The notes under the pieces were generated by a model. The model saw only the letters and a program-made list of their open reading frames with translations, did no database searches and was not told the DNA's origin. Positions 9,637 to 18,794 of a stretch of DNA of 64,000 bases are shown here, piece by piece. Location of the stretch: contig JADJPO010000001.1 of the NCBI GenBank assembly GCA_016713225.1, forward strand, positions 248,001 through 312,000, read 5' to 3'. The stretch's first letter is position 1. The number at the start of each line of letters is the position of its first letter. Made by a program: the position numbers and the translations under genes. The stretch is from Kineosporiaceae bacterium (GTDB taxonomy: Bacteria > Actinomycetota > Actinomycetes > Actinomycetales > Kineosporiaceae).

Positions 9637-10151
9637 GCACCGCTCCCAGCCACGCCGACACCCGCTACGTCGAGGCCGTCATCGAGGCCGACCCGACCGT
9701 GCCGGCGATCCGCATGACCCGCGACTTCGCCGCCACGCCGGCCCAGTTGCTGCGCGCCCACACCGACCCTGAGCTGTACACCCAGTGGGTCGGACCGCAC
9801 GGCACCACCGCGACGATCGACTATTGGGATGCCCGCACGGGCGGCAGCTGGCGCTTCACCGGTCAGCACGGCGACGGCTCCGACGGTATGACCTTCGCCT
9901 TCCGCGGCTGCTTCCACGAGGTGCGCGAGGATCGCATCGTGCAGACCTTCACCTGGGAGGGTCAGCCGGACGGCGTCTCACTCGAGACCCTCACCTTCGA
10001 AGACCTCGGCGACGGCCGCACCCGGCTGCACGCGCAGTCGTTGTGCGACAGCTTCGAGGACCGTGACGCCTGGCTGCGCAGCGGCATGGAGGTCGGCGTC
10101 AACGACGGCTATGCCAAGATCGACGCCCTGCTCACCGACGGAAGGCTCTGA
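9633..10151 (+). CDS. SRPBCC (AHSA1-like) domain protein
   Basis: 172 residues starting MSTAPSHADT; this ATG overlaps the ArsR stop and fixes the start. It has the START/Bet v 1-like helix-grip fold of the AHSA1 family: IRMTRDFAATPAQLLRAHTD, then YTQWVGPHGTTATIDYWDAR, GGSWRFTG, and EDRIVQTFTWEGQPDG near the ligand pocket. ArsR-SRPBCC pairs are common in actinobacteria; the ligand is generally unknown. It is expected to be cytoplasmic and derepressed together with its neighbours. Confidence 0.88.
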   Translation: MSTAPSHADTRYVEAVIEADPTVPAIRMTRDFAATPAQLLRAHTDPELYTQWVGPHGTTATIDYWDARTGGSWRFTGQHGDGSDGMTFAFRGCFHEVREDRIVQTFTWEGQPDGVSLETLTFEDLGDGRTRLHAQSLCDSFEDRDAWLRSGMEVGVNDGYAKIDALLTDGRL

Positions 10152-10157
10152 TCAGTC

Positions 10158-10742
10158 ATGGCCCTGCCCACCGAACCCGCCGCCCGCCACCGCGTCGTGG
10201 CCGCCGGCTTCGCCGATCGGGTGAAGGGCGCGGAGGCCGCCGGCTCCTGGGCGGCACCGACCCCGGTCGCGGAATGGCAGGCGCGGGACGTCGTCCGGCA
10301 TCTCGTCGACTGGCTGCCGGGATTCCTCGGCTCGATCGCCGGGGTTGATCTGAACCGCCACGGCCCGAGTGTGGACGACGACCCGGTGGCCGCGTGGGAC
10401 ACGCACGCCGCGGCGGTGCAGGCACTGCTCGACGACCCCGCGTCGTCCCGGATCGTCGATGACCCGCGGTTCGGCGCGATGCCGTTGACAGCGCTGATCG
10501 ACCGGTTCTACACCGTCGACGTCTTCATGCACACCTGGGATCTCGCCCGGGCCACCGGCCAGGACGACCGGCTCGACGCCGACCTGTGCCGGGACATGCT
10601 CGCCGGCATGGAGCCGATGGAGGACATGATCCGGGCCTCGGGTCAGTTCGGCAGCCGGGTGCCGGTGCCGGCCGACGCCGATGCGCAGACGCGCCTGATC
10701 GGCTTCATCGGTCGTGACCCGTTCTGGACTCCACACATCTGA
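10158..10742 (+). CDS. DinB-like TIGR03086-family metal-binding protein
   Basis: 194 residues of the mycothiol-dependent maleylpyruvate isomerase/DinB-like helical bundle. The conserved order is visible: WQARDVVRHLVDWLPGF supplies the first metal-ligand histidine region, and YTVDVFMHTWDLARATGQDD holds the HTWDLARA box. These proteins bind a divalent metal and many are thought to use mycothiol. It starts 6 bp after the SRPBCC gene, so it is the third gene of the ArsR-regulated operon. The reaction is not known. Confidence 0.88.
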   Translation: MALPTEPAARHRVVAAGFADRVKGAEAAGSWAAPTPVAEWQARDVVRHLVDWLPGFLGSIAGVDLNRHGPSVDDDPVAAWDTHAAAVQALLDDPASSRIVDDPRFGAMPLTALIDRFYTVDVFMHTWDLARATGQDDRLDADLCRDMLAGMEPMEDMIRASGQFGSRVPVPADADAQTRLIGFIGRDPFWTPHI

Positions 10743-10754
10743 TCATCGGCCTGA

Positions 10755-10832
10755 TCGCACCAGATTCGTCAGAACTCGCCCCGCAGCGCGTGGGCAGTGG
10801 CCGCCGGCCCCGTTCTGACGAATCTGGTGCGA
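10755..10832. terminator. Long perfect inverted repeat
   Basis: Two perfect 21-nt arms, 10755-10775 and 10812-10832 (core CCAGATTCGTCAGAAC and its complement), flank a GC-rich 36-nt centre. It lies between the DinB-like gene and the next plus-strand gene, 24 bp before that start. It may terminate the ArsR operon; its arms are AT-richer than the surroundings. Confidence 0.6.
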
Positions 10833-10855
10833 ACCGTGTGGTTTGCTGATGCGTC

Positions 10856-11500
10856 ATGACCTTGGTTTCCGTCGACCTACCCGCCCCCGCCGAGCTGGGC
10901 CGCCGCTGGGCGGTGGCCGCCGCCGTCCAGGCCGCGGTCGGTTTCGGCACGCACTGCCACGCCGCCGGGCCGGTCTGGCACTACGACGACGGCGGCGGCA
11001 ACTGGACCGACCTGCACCTGCTCGGCGGCGGGCGTGCCGTGTTGCTGGGCAACGACCACGAGTACTCCGAGACCTACTTCCGTGGCGCTGCCGAGTACTT
11101 CGACGAGGAGGAGACCGACCTGCTCGCCGGGGCGCCGGCCTGGTGGGACGTGCTGGCGAACTACGCCGACGACGACTGGGTGGGCTTCATCTACGGCTTC
11201 GACGGCGCCACCTGGTCGCGGGCCGACCACGACCTCGACGACGGGTTCGCCTCGATCGGGCTGCCGGCGGTCTCGGACGAGCTCCTGATCGCCTCCGTGG
11301 ATGAGTCGGCGACCGGTCTGAACACCGACGCGGGCCTCACCCACACCACCGATCCTGCAGCGGTACTCGGCGCCATTGCCGCCGGCGCACAGTTGACCCG
11401 CGAGCAGGCGGCCGGGTTGCTGGGTGCAGCAGGGGGCGACCTGGACGCTGCCGTTGCCGCCGCACGGGCCTTCGCCCCCAGCCTAGGATCGCCCGCATGA
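10856..11500 (+). CDS. Hypothetical protein, acidic, with UBA-like C-terminus
   Basis: 214 residues with no family I can name. The N-terminal 150 residues are acidic and aromatic-rich (HYDDGGGNWTDLHLL, GNDHEYSETYF, DDDWVGFIYGFDGATW), suggesting a compact beta-rich domain. The last 45 residues form a helical segment in which TREQAAGLLGAAGGDLDAAV resembles a UBA-type three-helix repeat. There is no signal peptide or membrane segment. Its stop overlaps the ATG of the following aldo/keto reductase by 4 bp, so the two are co-translated. Function unknown. Confidence 0.7.
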   Translation: MTLVSVDLPAPAELGRRWAVAAAVQAAVGFGTHCHAAGPVWHYDDGGGNWTDLHLLGGGRAVLLGNDHEYSETYFRGAAEYFDEEETDLLAGAPAWWDVLANYADDDWVGFIYGFDGATWSRADHDLDDGFASIGLPAVSDELLIASVDESATGLNTDAGLTHTTDPAAVLGAIAAGAQLTREQAAGLLGAAGGDLDAAVAAARAFAPSLGSPA

Positions 11501-12366
11501 CCGATCCCCGTGACGTCCCCTCGATCTCCTTGCGCGGCAGTGCCATCGCCGCCGATGCCGCCACCGTCGCGATCCCTCAGGTGGGTTTCGGTGTCTGGCA
11601 GGTGCCGGACGACGCGGTGCAGCCCGCGGTCGAGCGGGCGCTCGAGGTGGGGTACCGGCACATCGACACCGCCCGCCTCTACGGCAACGAGAGTGGGGTC
11701 GGCCGGGCGCTGGCCGCCACGAGAATCGCTCGTGAGGACATCTTCGTCACCACCAAGCTGTGGAACGACGACCACCGCAGCGTGCGCCCGGCCTTCGAGG
11801 CGTCGATGGATCGACTCGGGCTCGACCAGCTCGATCTGTTCCTGATCCACTGGCCGGTGCCGGACGCGAACACCTACGTCGAGGCCTGGCGCGAGCTGCT
11901 CGCGCTGCGCGACGAGGGCCGCATCCGAGCGGTGGGCGTCTGCAACTTCCACGTCCCGCACCTGCAGCGGCTCGAGGCCGAGACCGGCGAGCTGCCCACC
12001 ATCAACCAGATCGAGCTGCACCCCTACCTGCAACAGGCCGCACTGCGAGCCTTCCACGCCGCCCACGGCATCGTGACCGAGTCGTGGAGCCCATTGGCCT
12101 CGGGCCACAAGGTGCTCGACGACCCGGCGATCGGCGCCATCGCAGCCGGGCACGGGGTCACCCCGGCCCAGGTGATCATCCGCTGGCACCTGCAGCTCGG
12201 GCTCGTCGTGCTGCCGAAATCGGTGACCCCGCACCGGATCGGCCAGAACCTCGACGTGTTCGGCTTCACCCTGGACGACGACCAGCTGGCGGCCATCGCG
12301 GCGCTCGATCGCGGCATGCGCACCGGGCCGAACCCGGACGAGTTCCACATGGATGCCCTGGCCTAG
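11497..12366 (+). CDS. Aldo/keto reductase
   Basis: 289-residue NADPH-dependent TIM-barrel reductase. The catalytic tetrad is in place: Asp in YRHIDTARLYGNE, Tyr of the same motif, Lys in FVTTKLWNDD, and His in LFLIHWPVPD. VLPKSVTPHRIGQN near the C-terminus is the cofactor-binding signature. Length and motifs fit the 2,5-diketo-D-gluconate reductase-like branch, but substrate choice in this group is broad. It overlaps the upstream hypothetical gene by 4 bp. Confidence 0.93.
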   Translation: MTDPRDVPSISLRGSAIAADAATVAIPQVGFGVWQVPDDAVQPAVERALEVGYRHIDTARLYGNESGVGRALAATRIAREDIFVTTKLWNDDHRSVRPAFEASMDRLGLDQLDLFLIHWPVPDANTYVEAWRELLALRDEGRIRAVGVCNFHVPHLQRLEAETGELPTINQIELHPYLQQAALRAFHAAHGIVTESWSPLASGHKVLDDPAIGAIAAGHGVTPAQVIIRWHLQLGLVVLPKSVTPHRIGQNLDVFGFTLDDDQLAAIAALDRGMRTGPNPDEFHMDALA

Positions 12367-12521
12367 CGGAAAAAAGCCGCGGGTCACCCCGATTGCCCGC
12401 GAAGCGGACAACGCGGTAGGACTGGTCATCTCACTGTCCGGGGGGAGTCGACACCGTCGGCGTCCCCGCTCGAGATGCCCAGCGCGTGACGCCTCGGCGC
12501 CACGGGGAAGAGAGAACTTGC

Positions 12522-14153
12522 GTGCAGAGAACACGGATGTTGATATCGGCGACTGCGCTCGTTGCGGCCGCCACCCTCGGCTCCGCCTCGCTGGCCGCCG
12601 CGGCCCCGGCGCCGGTGGCCGAGTCGGCTCCGGCCGCAGCCGACGTGGTGGCCGGGGTCACCTGGGGCCCGTGTCAGAGCCCCGGCCTGATCCGCCGGAA
12701 CGCGGAGTGCGGCTTCGTGAGCGTGCCCCTCGACTACGGCAAACCCTCGGGAGCCAAGGCCCAGATCGCCATCTCGCGCATCAAGCACACGGTGCCGGAT
12801 GCGCAGTACCAGGGCATCATGCTGGTCAACCCGGGCGGCCCCGGCGGTTCGGGTCTGACGTTGTCGATCCTGGGTGAATTCGTGCCCAACGGTGCCGGCG
12901 CCGCCTACGACTGGATCGGTTTCGACCCGCGGGGTGTCGGGTCGAGTACGCCCGCGCTGAGCTGCGACCCCAACTACGCCGCCGGGCCTCGCCCGATCTA
13001 CGAGCCGACCACCGCCGCGATCGAGAAGGCCTGGCTGGCCAAGTCCAAGGCCTACGCGAAGGCCTGCGGCACGGCGGGCGGCTCCGCGTTGCTGTCCAAC
13101 CTGCGCACCACCGACTCGGTGCGCGACATGGACCGGATCCGGCTCGCGCTGGGTGAGAAGAAGCTGAACTTCTACGGCTTCTCGTACGGCACCTACCTGG
13201 GCCAGGTCTACGCGACCATGTACCCCGACAAGGTGCGCCGCATGGTGCTGGACAGCAACGTCGACCCGCGCAAGGTCTGGTACCAGGCCAACCTCGACCA
13301 GGACGTCGCGTTCGAGACCACCGAGACCGCATGGTGGGCCTGGCTGGCGAAGTACGACAGCGTCTACCACCTCGGAAAGACCGAGAAGCAGGTCGAGGCG
13401 TTGTGGTACGCCGAGCGCGCCAAGCTGGCCAAGAACCCGGCCGGTGGGGTGGTGGGCGCCTCCGAGTGGAGCGACATCTTCCTCAGCGCCGGGTACTACC
13501 AGATCACCTGGCTCGACCTGGCCGACCTGTGGGCCACCTGGAACGCGACCCACGCCGACCCGCAGCCGCTGGTCGACACATACAACGACGGTGCCGGGGT
13601 CGGTGACGACAACAGCTTCGCCATGTACCTCGGCGTGCAGTGTGTCGATGCCTCGTGGCCGCGCGACTGGTCGACCTGGCGTGAGGACAACTGGCGCACC
13701 TACAAGAAGGCGCCGTTCCTCACCTGGGGCAACGCCTGGTTCAACGCGCCGTGTGCGTTCTGGCCGGTCAAGTCCTCTCGTCCGGTGGAGGTCACCGGCC
13801 GGGGCGTCGCGCCGATCCTGTTGGTGGGCGAGACCCTGGACGCCGCAACCCCCTATGAGGGCAGCCTCGAGGTGCGCAGCCGGTTCCCGAACTCGCGCCT
13901 GATCGGGCTGCCGGGCGGCACCAGCCACGCGATGTCGCTCTTCGACAACGCCTGCCTGGACAACCAGATCGCGGCCTACCTCGCCGACGGCACCCTGCCG
14001 TCCCGCAAGTCCGGACGGCGCGCGGACACCACGTGTGCGCCGCTCCCGGTCCCGGACCCGACCGCCGCTGCCGGGGCAGCGGCCCAGAAGGCGGCGCCGG
14101 GCGGCGCCGATCGCGCGGAATTGGCGGCTCTGCTGCACACCGGCAGGCGGTGA
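12522..14153 (+). CDS. Secreted tripeptidyl-aminopeptidase-like alpha/beta hydrolase
   Basis: 543 residues from GTG 12522, which is preceded by GGGAAGAGAG about 8 nt upstream; a further in-frame ATG at 12486 is less likely. A signal peptide (MLISATALVAAATLG to AAAAPA) predicts export. The mature protein has the actinobacterial SlpD/SlpE/TAP architecture: NPGGPGGSG oxyanion region, GFDPRGVGSS, nucleophile serine in YGFSYGTYLG, acidic residue in VGETLDAATP and histidine in GGTSHAMS. The TAP-like C-terminal domain follows. It probably removes short peptides from extracellular proteins. It appears monocistronic. Confidence 0.9.
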   Translation: MQRTRMLISATALVAAATLGSASLAAAAPAPVAESAPAAADVVAGVTWGPCQSPGLIRRNAECGFVSVPLDYGKPSGAKAQIAISRIKHTVPDAQYQGIMLVNPGGPGGSGLTLSILGEFVPNGAGAAYDWIGFDPRGVGSSTPALSCDPNYAAGPRPIYEPTTAAIEKAWLAKSKAYAKACGTAGGSALLSNLRTTDSVRDMDRIRLALGEKKLNFYGFSYGTYLGQVYATMYPDKVRRMVLDSNVDPRKVWYQANLDQDVAFETTETAWWAWLAKYDSVYHLGKTEKQVEALWYAERAKLAKNPAGGVVGASEWSDIFLSAGYYQITWLDLADLWATWNATHADPQPLVDTYNDGAGVGDDNSFAMYLGVQCVDASWPRDWSTWREDNWRTYKKAPFLTWGNAWFNAPCAFWPVKSSRPVEVTGRGVAPILLVGETLDAATPYEGSLEVRSRFPNSRLIGLPGGTSHAMSLFDNACLDNQIAAYLADGTLPSRKSGRRADTTCAPLPVPDPTAAAGAAAQKAAPGGADRAELAALLHTGRR

Positions 14154-14172
14154 GCCGCTCGGGGTGAACGGC

Positions 14173-14223
14173 GAGCCGGCCACCGGGCCGATCCTGAGCG
14201 TGGGATCGCCTGGTGGCCGGCTC
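14173..14223. terminator. Bidirectional terminator between convergent genes
   Basis: GAGCCGGCCACC (14173-14184) and GGTGGCCGGCTC (14212-14223) form a perfect 12-bp stem with a nested CGATCC/GGATCG stem inside. It sits between the convergent peptidase and LOG-family genes. Just beyond it, CAGACCCAGCT is repeated in tandem near 14233. Confidence 0.75.
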
Positions 14224-14278
14224 GAGCCCTTTCAGACCCAGCTCAGACCCAGCTCAGACCGTGTTCAGCGCGGTTCGG

Positions 14279-14845
14279 TCAGGGCTCGATCCGGGTGCGC
14301 TCGAGCACCTGCACCGCCTGCCCCACGTCCGCGGCGGTCGAGATGCTCGCCCGCCACCGGGCCGAGACGAACCCGGCGGTCACCGCGTCGTCCAGCAAGT
14401 GCACCAGGGGGTCATAGAAGCCGCCCACGTTGAACACCGTGATCGGCTTGAACCGCTGATGCAGCCCGAGCTGGTTCCAGGTCGCGGCCTCGAACAGCTC
14501 CTCCAGCGTGCCCAGACCCCCGGGCAACACCACGAACGCGTCGGCCAGGTCGTACATCAAGGCCTTGCGGGCGTGCATGTCCGGTACCTGGTGCAGCTCG
14601 GTCAGCCCGGGGTGGGGCACCTCGGCCGAGAACAGCTGCCGTGGGATCACCCCGATCGCCTCGCCGCCGGCCGCCAACACGGCGTCCGCCACCGCACCCA
14701 TCAACCCGACCTGGGCACCGCCGTAGACCAGGCCGATCCCGGACGCCGCCAGGGCGCCGCCCAGCTCGACGGCCGCCGCGAGGTGGGCGGGGTCGGTGCC
14801 GGTGGAGGATCCGCAGAACACACAGATACGTCGTCGCTCGCTCAT
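14279..14845 (-). CDS. LOG-family protein (TIGR00730), nucleotide 5'-monophosphate phosphoribohydrolase type
   Basis: 188-residue Rossmann-fold protein. The defining motif PGGLGTLEELFE is present, with the ICVFCGSSTGTDPAH N-terminus and LVYGGAQVGLMG. Characterised LOG proteins release a free base from cytokinin riboside 5'-monophosphate or AMP. In actinobacteria such proteins are often stand-alone and their physiological substrate is uncertain. The gene is monocistronic here, convergent with the secreted peptidase, and 19 bp separate its start from the end of the serine hydrolase gene. Confidence 0.9.
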   Translation of the reverse strand: MSERRRICVFCGSSTGTDPAHLAAAVELGGALAASGIGLVYGGAQVGLMGAVADAVLAAGGEAIGVIPRQLFSAEVPHPGLTELHQVPDMHARKALMYDLADAFVVLPGGLGTLEELFEAATWNQLGLHQRFKPITVFNVGGFYDPLVHLLDDAVTAGFVSARWRASISTAADVGQAVQVLERTRIEP

Positions 14846-14864
14846 CGACGGGCAGGCTAGCCGG

Positions 14865-16604
14865 TCAGGCCGGGGTGATCGTCAGCTCGGTGACCACACC
14901 CTCGGCGTTCGTCGCCACGGTCAGGGTGAACGGCACCGGGCCGTCGAGGCGGAACGTGACCCGGGTGACGCCGTCCCCGGCGAGCGCCGGGCCGAGCGTG
15001 GCCCCGGTCGACCAGGCCGCCGCGACCGCCAGTTGCCGCCGGGCGGACTCGCGCAGTCCGGCCGCGACCGGCACGTCGTCCGGCCAGGTCGGGACGTCGT
15101 CCGCGAGCGCCCGCGTGAGCCGTTCGGCGATGGCCCGCAACGACATCGACGGGTGCGGCACCGCGGTCACGTCCAGGGTCTGCACCCGGGGCGGCAGTTC
15201 GGGGTTGAGCTGGATCTCCACTCGAACCCGCCCGCCGGGGCCGCGCAACCACCACACGCTGTGGGCGGGGGAGTCCGACTGCGGTGCCTCCGTGGGATCG
15301 GGCACCAGTGGCCCGAGCCGCGCGCCGAGGTCGGACCACTGCGCCCGGCGCCGGTCCAAGGGCTCGTCGAGGTCGACGTTCATCGCCAACCAACGTTCCG
15401 CCTCGGCGTCGGCGCCCGTGGTGACGAGTCGGGTGACGGCCGTGCGGGCCGCCTCGGTGGCGGGCCACACCGCGCCGCCGCCCGGGGCCGACCGCAGCGC
15501 GACCCCACCCGAGACCCGTAGTGTCAGAAGCGAATCCATCACCTGTCCAGCCAGAACCCGGGCCGGCGCGTAGGTGGCGTTGGCCAAGACGATCACACCC
15601 CGCCCACTCTGCGGGTGCCACCGCATGTGCGACCCGAATCCGGGGTACCCACCGCTGTGCGAGACCAGCGTTCCCCACCGGGGGTCGTGTTCGGTGAGCA
15701 GTCCGAAACCGTAACCGGCGCTACGGATCACGGCAGGCTCGGCGACCGTTCGCCAGGTCACCACGGGTGGCAGGGTCAGCTGAGCCAACTGCAGTTCACG
15801 CCGCGAGGCCCGGCTCAGCGGGCCGTCGTCCGGATCGTCTCGGGGTGGGAACGCCTCTGCCAGAAACGTGACCCACCGCGCCAGGTCGCGCACCGTGCTG
15901 AACAGTCCACCCATGGGTGCGTAGGCGCCGTGGGCATCGAACGGCACGCGCTCCCACTCGGTTCCGGTTCGTCGGTAGCCGAGGGCGCGCCGTTCGGGTT
16001 CGACCACCGCCTCGTCGAAGCCGGTGTCCCGCAGGCCGAGTGGCGCGAGCAGGCCCCGCTGGACGACGTCCGGGTACTCGGCTTCCGCAGCCTGCGCGAT
16101 CACTCGGCCGAGCAGGGCATAGCCGGTGTTGCTGTACTCGTAGACGGTGCCCGGGGCCCAGGCCAGGCTCAGCCCGCCGGCCAGCAGCGCGGTGAACCGT
16201 TCGTCCGGCAGGTCCTGCTGACGATCGCCCCACGGGTCATCGGTCGGGAAGCCGGCGACCATGCTGAGCAGGGCGCGTATCGTCAGCGCCGGCGAATCGG
16301 TGGTGGGCAGGTCGAGGCCGGCGACCTCGGGCACATGCGCGGCCACCTCGTCGTCCAACCGCAGCCGGCCGGCATCGCGCAGCTGCAGGACGGCGGCGGC
16401 GGTGAAGCTCTTGGTCATCGAGGCGATCCGGAACACGGTGTCGGCGTCCGGGAGATGACCCCCCGCGACGTCCCGGACGCCACGCCCGCCGGAGTGCACC
16501 AGGTGCCCACCCTCGACCACTCCGTAGGCGAGCCCGGGTTGGGCGCCGTCCGCGGCATACTCGTCGACGAGCCGCTCCACCAGGTCCAGGTCGATGTCCA
16601 CCAC
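14865..16604 (-). CDS. Serine hydrolase, beta-lactamase/class C (PBP-like) family
   Basis: 579 residues. The N-terminal 370 residues carry the class C beta-lactamase/DD-peptidase fold: nucleophile motif SMTK in FRIASMTKSFTAAA, the YSN motif in YEYSNTGYALLG, and LVSHSGGYPGFGSH as the third (KTG-like, here HSG) element, the pattern of esterase-like members. The C-terminal 200 residues form a less conserved domain. No signal peptide is seen, so it is probably a cytoplasmic esterase or peptidase rather than a cell-wall enzyme. Substrate unknown. Confidence 0.88.
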   Translation of the reverse strand: MVDIDLDLVERLVDEYAADGAQPGLAYGVVEGGHLVHSGGRGVRDVAGGHLPDADTVFRIASMTKSFTAAAVLQLRDAGRLRLDDEVAAHVPEVAGLDLPTTDSPALTIRALLSMVAGFPTDDPWGDRQQDLPDERFTALLAGGLSLAWAPGTVYEYSNTGYALLGRVIAQAAEAEYPDVVQRGLLAPLGLRDTGFDEAVVEPERRALGYRRTGTEWERVPFDAHGAYAPMGGLFSTVRDLARWVTFLAEAFPPRDDPDDGPLSRASRRELQLAQLTLPPVVTWRTVAEPAVIRSAGYGFGLLTEHDPRWGTLVSHSGGYPGFGSHMRWHPQSGRGVIVLANATYAPARVLAGQVMDSLLTLRVSGGVALRSAPGGGAVWPATEAARTAVTRLVTTGADAEAERWLAMNVDLDEPLDRRRAQWSDLGARLGPLVPDPTEAPQSDSPAHSVWWLRGPGGRVRVEIQLNPELPPRVQTLDVTAVPHPSMSLRAIAERLTRALADDVPTWPDDVPVAAGLRESARRQLAVAAAWSTGATLGPALAGDGVTRVTFRLDGPVPFTLTVATNAEGVVTELTITPA

Positions 16605-16738
16605 GCCAGGATCCTGCCATCCTCGTCCTGGCTTCCCACGGCCCCTGTCCGCGCCCGTGCCGATGCGCGGCGTGACCAGACGACTGCGCGGTGAATTGCC
16701 CCTCCCTCAGGGACGGGCCGGTGAGTACCCTGACCGCC

Positions 16739-17713
16739 ATGAAGATCCTTCTGGTCGGCGCGACCGGCCAGGTGGGCTACGCCCTGGCCCACGCGTTACA
16801 CGCCGCCGGGCACGACCTGACCGTGCTGGTGCGTCGCGATCGGTTGCCCTTCCCGGACGGCGTGCGGGTGCACAGTGCCCCCGAGTTCACCTCCGAGGTG
16901 TTCGCGCAGGCCCTGACCGGCATCGACTGCGCCGTGTACGGGGTCGGCCTTCCCGAACAGTTCGCCTTCGACACCCGGGTGTTCGAGCAGGTCAACCACG
17001 GTCTGTTGACGCGGTTCCTGGGCGCGGTCGAGGAGTCGCCGCTGCGCCGGCTGGTCTATGTCTCGACCTACGAGGTGTTCGACCACCGCGGCGGCATCAT
17101 CCGCGAGAAGTACCCGCTGAGCGATCCGGCCGGGCTGACGCCGTACTTCCGGGCCATGTACCACGCCTACGTCGAGACGCTGGCGTTCGCCGAACGCACC
17201 GGCACTCGGCTGACCACGATCCACCCGGCGGCGCTCTACGGCGGACTGGACACCGGCTACGGCTTCACCTCGGTCATCGAGAACCTGATCCACCGCCGGT
17301 TCTGGCGGCTGCCCGTCGTGCCTCGGGGCCGGTTCCCGCTGATCCACGCCGAGTCCCTGGCCGACGGCATCGTGGCGAGCCTCGATCACGACGGCGCGTT
17401 CATCCTCAGCGACACCATGTGCGACCTGCCCACGCTGGCGCGCGAGGTACGCCGGCAGGCCGAGAGCTTCGTGCCACCCACGGTGCCGGCGCGGCTCGCC
17501 TACGGCGCGGTGTGGCCGTTGGAGCAGGCCGGTCGCGCAGTGCGGCTGCGTCCGATCCTGTCGAAGGTGCAGCTCGACTTCATCACCGCGGGCCTCGAGC
17601 CGCGCCCCGAGCGGGCCATCGCCGAGCTCGACTGGTACCCGATGCCGCTCGCCGAGGGCCTGACGCGCTACCTGGCCGGTCGTGACCACCTGGTGGGTCT
17701 ACGCGCCGGTTGA
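16739..17713 (+). CDS. NAD-dependent epimerase/dehydratase-family protein
   Basis: 324-residue extended SDR. The N-terminal dinucleotide-binding loop is ILLVGATGQVGYALAHAL (GxxGxxG), a YVSTYEVF segment follows, and the catalytic Tyr-x-x-x-Lys equivalent seems degenerate (YHAYVETLAFAE). Such loss is seen in SDRs that act as reductases on other substrates or only bind nucleotides. ATG 16739 is chosen because it begins the Rossmann strand directly. It is divergent from the serine hydrolase and convergent with the zinc-type dehydrogenase, so it is probably monocistronic. Confidence 0.87.
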   Translation: MKILLVGATGQVGYALAHALHAAGHDLTVLVRRDRLPFPDGVRVHSAPEFTSEVFAQALTGIDCAVYGVGLPEQFAFDTRVFEQVNHGLLTRFLGAVEESPLRRLVYVSTYEVFDHRGGIIREKYPLSDPAGLTPYFRAMYHAYVETLAFAERTGTRLTTIHPAALYGGLDTGYGFTSVIENLIHRRFWRLPVVPRGRFPLIHAESLADGIVASLDHDGAFILSDTMCDLPTLAREVRRQAESFVPPTVPARLAYGAVWPLEQAGRAVRLRPILSKVQLDFITAGLEPRPERAIAELDWYPMPLAEGLTRYLAGRDHLVGLRAG

Positions 17714-17769
17714 CCCGGCAGTACCGCTGACCCGGCGACGCCGGTGGCCTCACCGACGTCAGGCCGCCG

Positions 17770-18747
17770 CTACGGCAGTAACACCACCTTGCCCCGGACA
17801 TGCCCGGTGGCGAGGTAGGTGTGCGCCGCCGCCACGTCGTCCAGGGCGAAGCTGCGGTCGACGGACACGGTGAGTCGGCCCTGGCCGGCGAGGGCCACCA
17901 GCTCGGCCCGCGCTGCGGCACGGATCGCGGTGCCCGGGTCGGCACCGGCGCCGCCGCCGAGCAGCTGGATGCCCAGGCCGGGGGCGCGGCCGAACGCGGC
18001 GATGGTGGCGATCCGGCTGCGGTCGGCGACCAGCTCGAGCGAGGTGTCGACCGCCTCGTCGGTGCCGACCGTGTCGAGGGCGGCGTCGAGGCCGCCCGGG
18101 GCGAGGTCACGCACCCGCTCGGCCAGCCCGGTGCCGTAGCTCACCGGTTCGCCGCCGAGCGCGCGGATCGCCTCGTGCCGGCCGGTACTCGCGGTACCGA
18201 TCACCCGGGCACCCCGGACGACGGCCAGCTGGGTGGCCATCGATCCGACGCCTCCCGCGGCGCCGTGAATCAGCACCGTGTCGCCGGGGCCGACGCGGGT
18301 CGCGGTCAGCAGGTGGGCGGCGGTCACGCCGGTCAACAGCAGTCCGGCGGCCTGCTCGGCGGTCAGGTTCTCGGGGCGGGCGAACACGTTCTGGGCGCCG
18401 GCGATCACCTGGCTGGCGTAGCCGCCGACGACCCGATAGCCGATCACGGCATCGCCCACGGCGAGTGGGGCACCGGTGCTGTCCGTGCCGACCCCTTCGC
18501 CGAGCGCGGCCACGACGCCGGCGACCTCGGCGCCCAGGCGCATCGGCAGCAGCGCCGGGTCGCGGCCCATGGTGCCGCTGTAGACCTTGTGGTCGAACGG
18601 GTTCGTGCCCGCCGCCTGCACCTCGATCAGCACCTGGCCGGCCCCCGGGAGCGGTTGCTCGACGTCCAGCACGGCCAGCACCTCGGGACCGCCGTAGGCG
18701 GTGGCGACGACGACCCGGCTGTGGCGACGTGCTGGCTCGGCACTCAT
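17770..18747 (-). CDS. MDR-family NADP-dependent oxidoreductase (quinone-reductase like)
   Basis: 325 residues of the medium-chain dehydrogenase/reductase family. GroES-like N-terminus (VEVAGTNPFDHK-type segment, seen as VQAAGTNPFDHKVYSG) and NAD(P) motif VLIHGAAGGVGSMATQLA are clear. The zinc ligands of classical alcohol dehydrogenases are absent, so this belongs to the quinone oxidoreductase branch. Start MSAEPARRHS (18747) is preferred; it faces the YjbR-like gene divergently with a 47-bp gap that must hold both promoters. Confidence 0.9.
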   Translation of the reverse strand: MSAEPARRHSRVVVATAYGGPEVLAVLDVEQPLPGAGQVLIEVQAAGTNPFDHKVYSGTMGRDPALLPMRLGAEVAGVVAALGEGVGTDSTGAPLAVGDAVIGYRVVGGYASQVIAGAQNVFARPENLTAEQAAGLLLTGVTAAHLLTATRVGPGDTVLIHGAAGGVGSMATQLAVVRGARVIGTASTGRHEAIRALGGEPVSYGTGLAERVRDLAPGGLDAALDTVGTDEAVDTSLELVADRSRIATIAAFGRAPGLGIQLLGGGAGADPGTAIRAAARAELVALAGQGRLTVSVDRSFALDDVAAAHTYLATGHVRGKVVLLP

Positions 18748-18794
18748 GGGCGGGACCCTACGACGAGCCATCACCGGGCACCTACCCTGGGGTG

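Noticed and set aside
12367..12521. A possible riboswitch in the leader of the secreted peptidase
   Set aside because: The region has a CGCGGG/CCCGCG stem and GC-rich segments but none of the conserved cores I know. It was left as an ordinary leader with a hairpin.
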